From positions 24,255,501-24,319,500 of the forward strand of contig CM060843.1 of NCBI GenBank assembly GCA_030762175.1: 64,000 nt of DNA, read 5' to 3'. Below the pieces are notes generated by a model. That model saw only the letters and a program-made list of their open reading frames with translations. It ran no database searches and was not told the DNA's origin. This DNA is from Metallyticus violacea (Eukaryota; Arthropoda; Insecta; Mantodea; Metallyticidae). The translations under genes and the position numbers were made by a program. Position 1 is the first letter of the stretch. Each line of letters starts with the position of its first letter. This document shows, piece by piece, positions 56,501-62,500 of this stretch.

Positions 56501-59500
56501 AAAGTTGGTTAATTTTTTTGCTAACAGATATGTTGGTGAATTGATGTTATTTATTATAAGTCTCATGCTGTTATCTTTTTTGTGTAATTTAGGAAGTGCA
56601 TACATTCTAGGTAATACTGGATTGCTTTGTGTGAGTTTTCGTTTTTTCATAGTGGACAGTACTTTTATTGCACCCAATGTTTTATTCAAGTTTCTAGTGC
56701 AGCTTTTAAGTGGATTTTCTCTAATTGGTTTATAATCTTGACCTTTTAACATAGTTTATATCCTGTCTATGTAGGTCTTCTTGGTTCAAAATGGTGATTT
56801 TATTGCCTTTATCTGTTTTTTGTGTATACTACTGGTTTTTCTTTTAGCTGTTTTATTGTGTTTTTGTAATTGTTGAATTTATTTAAAGTAATAAAGTAAT
56901 ACAATCCTTCAAAAGCAAGAATTCATCAGGATATGATAAAATAACTACAGAAAATACCAAAAATTGGTGCTGACAATATTACCAAACTCTTACGTCAAAT
57001 ATATAATTTATTTTAACGGGGACATTTCCAGACAGGTTAAAATATCCTATTGTTAAACCATTATATAAGAAAGTGCAAAAATCACTAATATCAATCTACA
57101 GACCAGTATCATTACTAACAGCTTTCTCCAAAGTATTTGAAAAACTAATGTTCAAAAGAAATATATCATCATCTGTATTAAAATAATATATTAATAAGGG
57201 AACAGTTTGGATTTAGGAAAAAGTATATCAACCAATGACACCACTTACAAGTTAACTAATGAAGTTCTCAAATCTCTTGATAATAAATTTAATACACTAG
57301 AAATATTGTGCGAATTATCAAAAGTTTTTGAATGTATAAATCATAGCACTCGTATCAAAATTATCCTGTTATTTTATTAAGGTTAAATACTATCATTGGA
57401 TTGCATCATACCAAACAGAAAGTAAAATTTTATAATAAATTCTTCAGATAAAACAACATGCATTGTTCCTCAGTGTTCTATTTTGGGTCAATTATATTTT
57501 TACTATATATGAATAATCTCTCTTCACTAATAAAACAAGCATACTTATCCAATTCTTTTTGCAAATGACACTAGCATTTTCATTAAAGAACACAAAATCA
57601 ATCACCTATCAGATTTATTCAATGATATTTTCAATACACTAAATAACTGGGTTAACAGTAACAAACTTCATATTAACTTTGAAAAAACTAAATGAAAATG
57701 TTGCTGACCAACATATATAATATGAAGGCAATGAAAGCATCAAATCTAGTAACATAAAATTTCTTGGTCTAATAATTAATCATAATATGAATTGAAAAGG
57801 CCAATATTGATTCCATCTTACCCAAACTTAGTTCACAATTTTTGAGTCAGATCATTAATTCATTTTAGAAATAAGAGCATCCTAAAACTGTATATTATGC
57901 TTACTTCCATTCCTTAATGAAAATGTTTCGTATACAAAATAGAATATAAAAATAATGGCAGGGGCAAAACACTATTTAAAAAAATAGAATTTTACCATTA
58001 GCTTGCAAATTCATGGGTAGGTCCATAAATTTCTGGCCTCATTGATAAGGATTATTACCTTTAGAAAAGTCTTATCTGTTGTCATACCTTATCTGTTAAG
58101 AAAATAATTGCAGCTATAACTTCCGCTAAGCTATGTTCAGTTGTTGAGATATAGTTGCATAAAGAAAGCTATGTGTAGAAGATTATGACATGTTCAAAAT
58201 GGAGTATCGAGCTGTTATTAAGTTCTTATTCCAAATGAAATTAACAGCAATTGGTTGTGTATATGGGGAAGCATCTCCTAATATTCTACCATAAAAAGAA
58301 TGGGCCAAACTTTTTCGAATGGGTGAAGAAAGTATTGAAAATGAAGAGTGTGCAGGTCGGCCATTGGAGAATGCTCACTCCTGAAAACATCGCTCTTGTG
58401 CAGATTATGGACAGTTGGCAGTTCAAAGTTACAGAAATAGCAGCAAGGTTGGGCCTTTCTAAAACAACAGTCCTTCGAATTATTCATGAGCATTTAAACA
58501 TGAATAAGGTTAGTGTAAGATGGATGCGTAGACTTCTTTCCTCAGTCCAAAAGCAGCAATGAGTCATCTGTTGTCAGGAGTATTTTGGGGCTCAGCTGTG
58601 GCAATGAGAGATAAGTTCTGCAAACCGTTGTTACAGAAGATGAAACTATGGTCCTCTACTATGATCCCTTGTCCAAAAGAGAATCAATAGAACAGCGTAA
58701 ACCTGGCGAAGCACCACACCTAAAGGCCAAGGTTAGTCAGTCAACCAAGAAGATAATGGTCACAATCTTTTGGCACTGTGAAAGAATACTCTTCATTGAT
58801 TTCAAGGAGAGCAACACCACAGTGAATGGGGAGTACTATGCTGGCCTATTGCATAGACTATGTGCTTTCATCAAAGAGAAAAGGCGAGGAAAGTTGAGTG
58901 GGGGTGTGCACCTTCTTCAAGACAATGCGCCTGTGCAAACAGCCCTTGTTGCAAAGGAAGCTGTGAAGAAATGTGGGTTCAAGAAGATTGACCATTCCTC
59001 CTACAGCCCAGATCTAGCTCCCAGTGACTATTTCCTCTTCTCAAAACTCAAGAAGGACCTTCAAGGAAAGAAATTTAAGTGTGATAAAGAAGTGATGGAT
59101 GTTGTTTATGCCCATTTTGCAAACAATATTTCTGACTTTTTGTGGGGATGGGAGATAGAAATGTTAATTCAAAGATGTGAGAAGTATATTGCAATAAAGG
59201 GTAACTATATTGAAAACTGAAATACAGTTTTTGTCTTTATCATACCTAGAAAATGGTTAGTCCAGAAACTTAAGAACCTACCCTCGTACATTCTGTCTTT
59301 ACTTTATTGGTATTAGACAAATCAGAAGTTTTCATAAAAAAATTCAGATATAAGAAGCAAAGAAACCAGACACAGGCTGGACTAAAAAGATCAAGTAACA
59401 AGTTTCAGGCACTACAAAAAGATGATTGCATTGTGATTAGCATTAAAAAGAAACTTCATCACTCACTCTATGTATAGGAGGATTTCGTGCAATCAAAAAA

Positions 59501-62500
59501 TAAGTGTACTAATTTTTCTCCATTGAATTAATTCAGTTTTGTAAATATGCTAAGTGTAAATACTTGTTACCATTTTGTAAATATTCTAATGTAAATAATT
59601 TAAGTTACCATTAATATGTATTTGTTTTTTTCTAAAATGACATATTAATGCATATTATGTAAAAAAAAATACTATTTCTTATAAACTGTACACCAGAGTT
59701 AAAATTTGTAAATATGAAATTGAGTGTGACAATTTCATCATATGTACATAGTGTATATAATATCTGGCAAAACCTATATTTTAGAGTTAGACCAATTATT
59801 TTAGAGTTCCTACACTAATGTATTTGACATGTTTACATTAGTTCTACTTACTTACATAACATAGTTATGCATTTTAGAGTTGACTAAACTCATAGAATCC
59901 ATAGATTGAAGTGACATGATAGGACATGAGAAGGCAAGCATTGTCTTGATGCAAGATAACTTTTCTAAACTCAGCCTTTTCTGGCATCTTTTCATCTTCA
60001 GTAGATTCAAAAAATAAGCATAATATGTTCCAGTGGTAAGATAATCAATTAGCAGTACACCCCTTGTCATCCCAAAAAACTGACGCCATGATCTTCCTGG
60101 CTGATTTCACACATTTTACCTTCTTTGGTGGAGGGGAACCTTGATATTTCCATTGTTTAGACTGCTGTTTTGTTTCAGGTGTATAGCAATGCACACATTT
60201 CATTATTGATCACAAATTACATAATCACATAATCTCTCATAATATGGGCCAAACTTTGCTGAGGGGTTTGCACTCTGATTCACTTTTGACCCTGAGTCAG
60301 CAATTGTGGCACTCCCTTAAAATGCGAATTAAGTGTTCTCCTGAAAAGCCCAGAGCCTTAACAATTTTGGACATATCACGCACTAATCAATAATTTTTGG
60401 TGATGTAAATAATTTTGGTTATCTGCTGCATCAGCCATCTTCCAAATTTTCACAGCTTTATTCAAACTCTAGTCTACATAGAAACAGTTAAAAATGATGC
60501 AGCCCTAGAGTGTTTATCGTATCTGCATGAATATTTGTTGCATTCATATCCTTCCTTACTAAGTATTTAAACATGATGTTTGATATAAACAATGTATACA
60601 GTTTTTTTCACACTAACTCCATTCACTTACATAAATTTGGAACATATGTTTCAGGAGCAATCCCTCCCATCTTCAGCCTGTTGACAAACTGTTGTTAAAC
60701 GTGGCGGTTGGGTCTCTTGATGTTCTTGTGTCTACATCTGTTGGTTCTATTAGGAATTTGCTGAGTTCATCCAATGGAGGGATATCGAAATTCATCAAAT
60801 TATCCTTATTTTTTGTAATGAAAATGTTTTCCCAAGTGGAAAGTTCTATTGCATTATGAAGTTGTTTAAGTAGTTTTATCTCTGATTTAATTTCATGATT
60901 TTTATTCCAAAAGTGCGCTGCTATTGCTGATTTATCAATTTGTTTTAAGCGAATATTTCTGAAGTGTTCTTTTTTCCGGATTCCCAAATTCCTCTTCGTA
61001 ATGTTCCAAATTTATGTAAGTGAATGGAGTTAGTGTGAAAAAAACTGTATACATTGTTTATATATATACCACTCCATTGTCAACAGCTTCGTAAGTACAC
61101 TTATGATGTTTGATAATTGCTATTTTTCCTGTATATGCACACATTTGTACTGCAACAAAAAGCTATTGCTACTATGATTCTTGACCAAACCATGCATTAT
61201 GCCTAAATGTTTCTATGGAGTATGGTGACTTTTGATAACAAAACTACTGCTGCAATCTGTGGGTCATTTCTGAAAAAAAATTTAATTACCCTCATATTTT
61301 CTCACTTTTGATATTGTGTCTATATTCTTAAACAAATAAAATGGTTATTTATTATTAATAGAAGATTATAATTGTGAAGAGGGAATAACCAAGCAATATT
61401 GTGAGTGTATGGTTATAACATTACTGCACTAATGTTGTTAAAAATCAGGACATGTTTTGAGAGCTGTTGTTCCCATCTTCAGCTGGAGACTAAATGGAGG
61501 TTGTTTAAAGTAAGCTGGAGCTATTTGGTAGTTTCGAGATAAACTTACTAAGCTGTTCATAGGAACTTGGAAGCTCATTACTCACTTTTTGTTTTTAATG
61601 CTGAAGATTCTTGTCTTCTTGCCATAGAAGAACTCTAGTAGTTTGAAATATAGCGATTACAAATCTGTGACTTTTTCTTAGTGTTTTATCCTTTTCTGCT
61701 TTTCTATTTATTGTTAATTTAGTTCCACTGTTAATACTGCTATATTATTTTCATTTATATTATATATTTTTTTACTTGGGGGGGGGGGGGCATTCAAAGT
61801 ACTGGTATACTATAAGCTGTAATGGATTTATCCTAAGTGCTTTTAAGTAAAATGTTTTGACCTTTTTTTTTTAGATAAAATCAACTAAGGTTTGGGATGA
61901 TAACAAGGAAAACCCTGTAATTCATTCACTATAGTATACGCTATATCAGCTGAACCACATGGAGAAACTAGTAGTAATGAAAACTTCTGTTTGATTCATG
62001 AAGTGGAGAGAGGTGTGAGGGAAAAGAAAGATATCATGGCAGAAGTTGATATTTCAGCTATTATGTATACTATCAACCATTTTAAAGGTCAGAAACAGCA
62101 AAATGAATTGTACCATGCAAGAGGTGGATTTTGTGTTGGAAAGAAAAAAGTTTTAAAATACTATGTACCCTCAGTTGCAGGAAGCAATGTTCGGTGGAAA
62201 ATAAAAATATTTAACTGGAAAATTCCATACTTTGTGAGTAGGCCCACAAGTTTCATATAGCTTTGAGGATTGAATCATTTCAGGCAAGCACTGGAGTGAC
62301 TGGTTCAGAAACAAATGAAATTGTTAAAAAAGTGATACCAAATGAGTGAGTTAAAACTGTAAACTCGCTGGAAAATTTTGTAGAAAAAAAAAAAGAAATG
62401 AACATACTTTGGCTCAGAGTAAATCATGAATAAAATACTCTAGACCTACTGTAAATTATTATATGTAAACATTACATTGGTATTGATATTCAGTAGTTTA

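Larger units (their letters stand above)
58010..59287 (+). mobile_element. Mariner element, best preserved copy
   Basis: Terminal repeats GGGTAGGTCCATAAATTTCT and, inverted, GGGTAGGTTCTTAAGTTTCT; about 1.28 kb. Encodes an N-terminal HTH part and a long catalytic part (see the two entries inside). Inserted in the jockey-like LINE fossil. Same family as 14,686-16,068. Confidence 0.9.
54900..59600 (+). mobile_element. Jockey-like LINE broken by a PLE and a mariner
   Basis: The host LINE reads TSPTEVNKVIQ up to 55,080, then resumes at 56,905 with SFKSKNSSGYDKITT. Further on: YRPVSLLTAFSKVFEKLMF, then frame-shifted blocks including a VPQCSILGQL-like tract and an ADDTS-like catalytic box near 57,550, and LNNWVNSNKLHINFEKTK. 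The 5' limit is uncertain and the 3' tail continues after the mariner at about 59,288. Inactive. Confidence 0.7.

Noticed and set aside
61991..62260. Additional Apaf-1 exon
   Set aside because: The exons at 51,928 and 63,933 join exactly within a WD40 motif (SVK|VWS) in phase, leaving no room for it.
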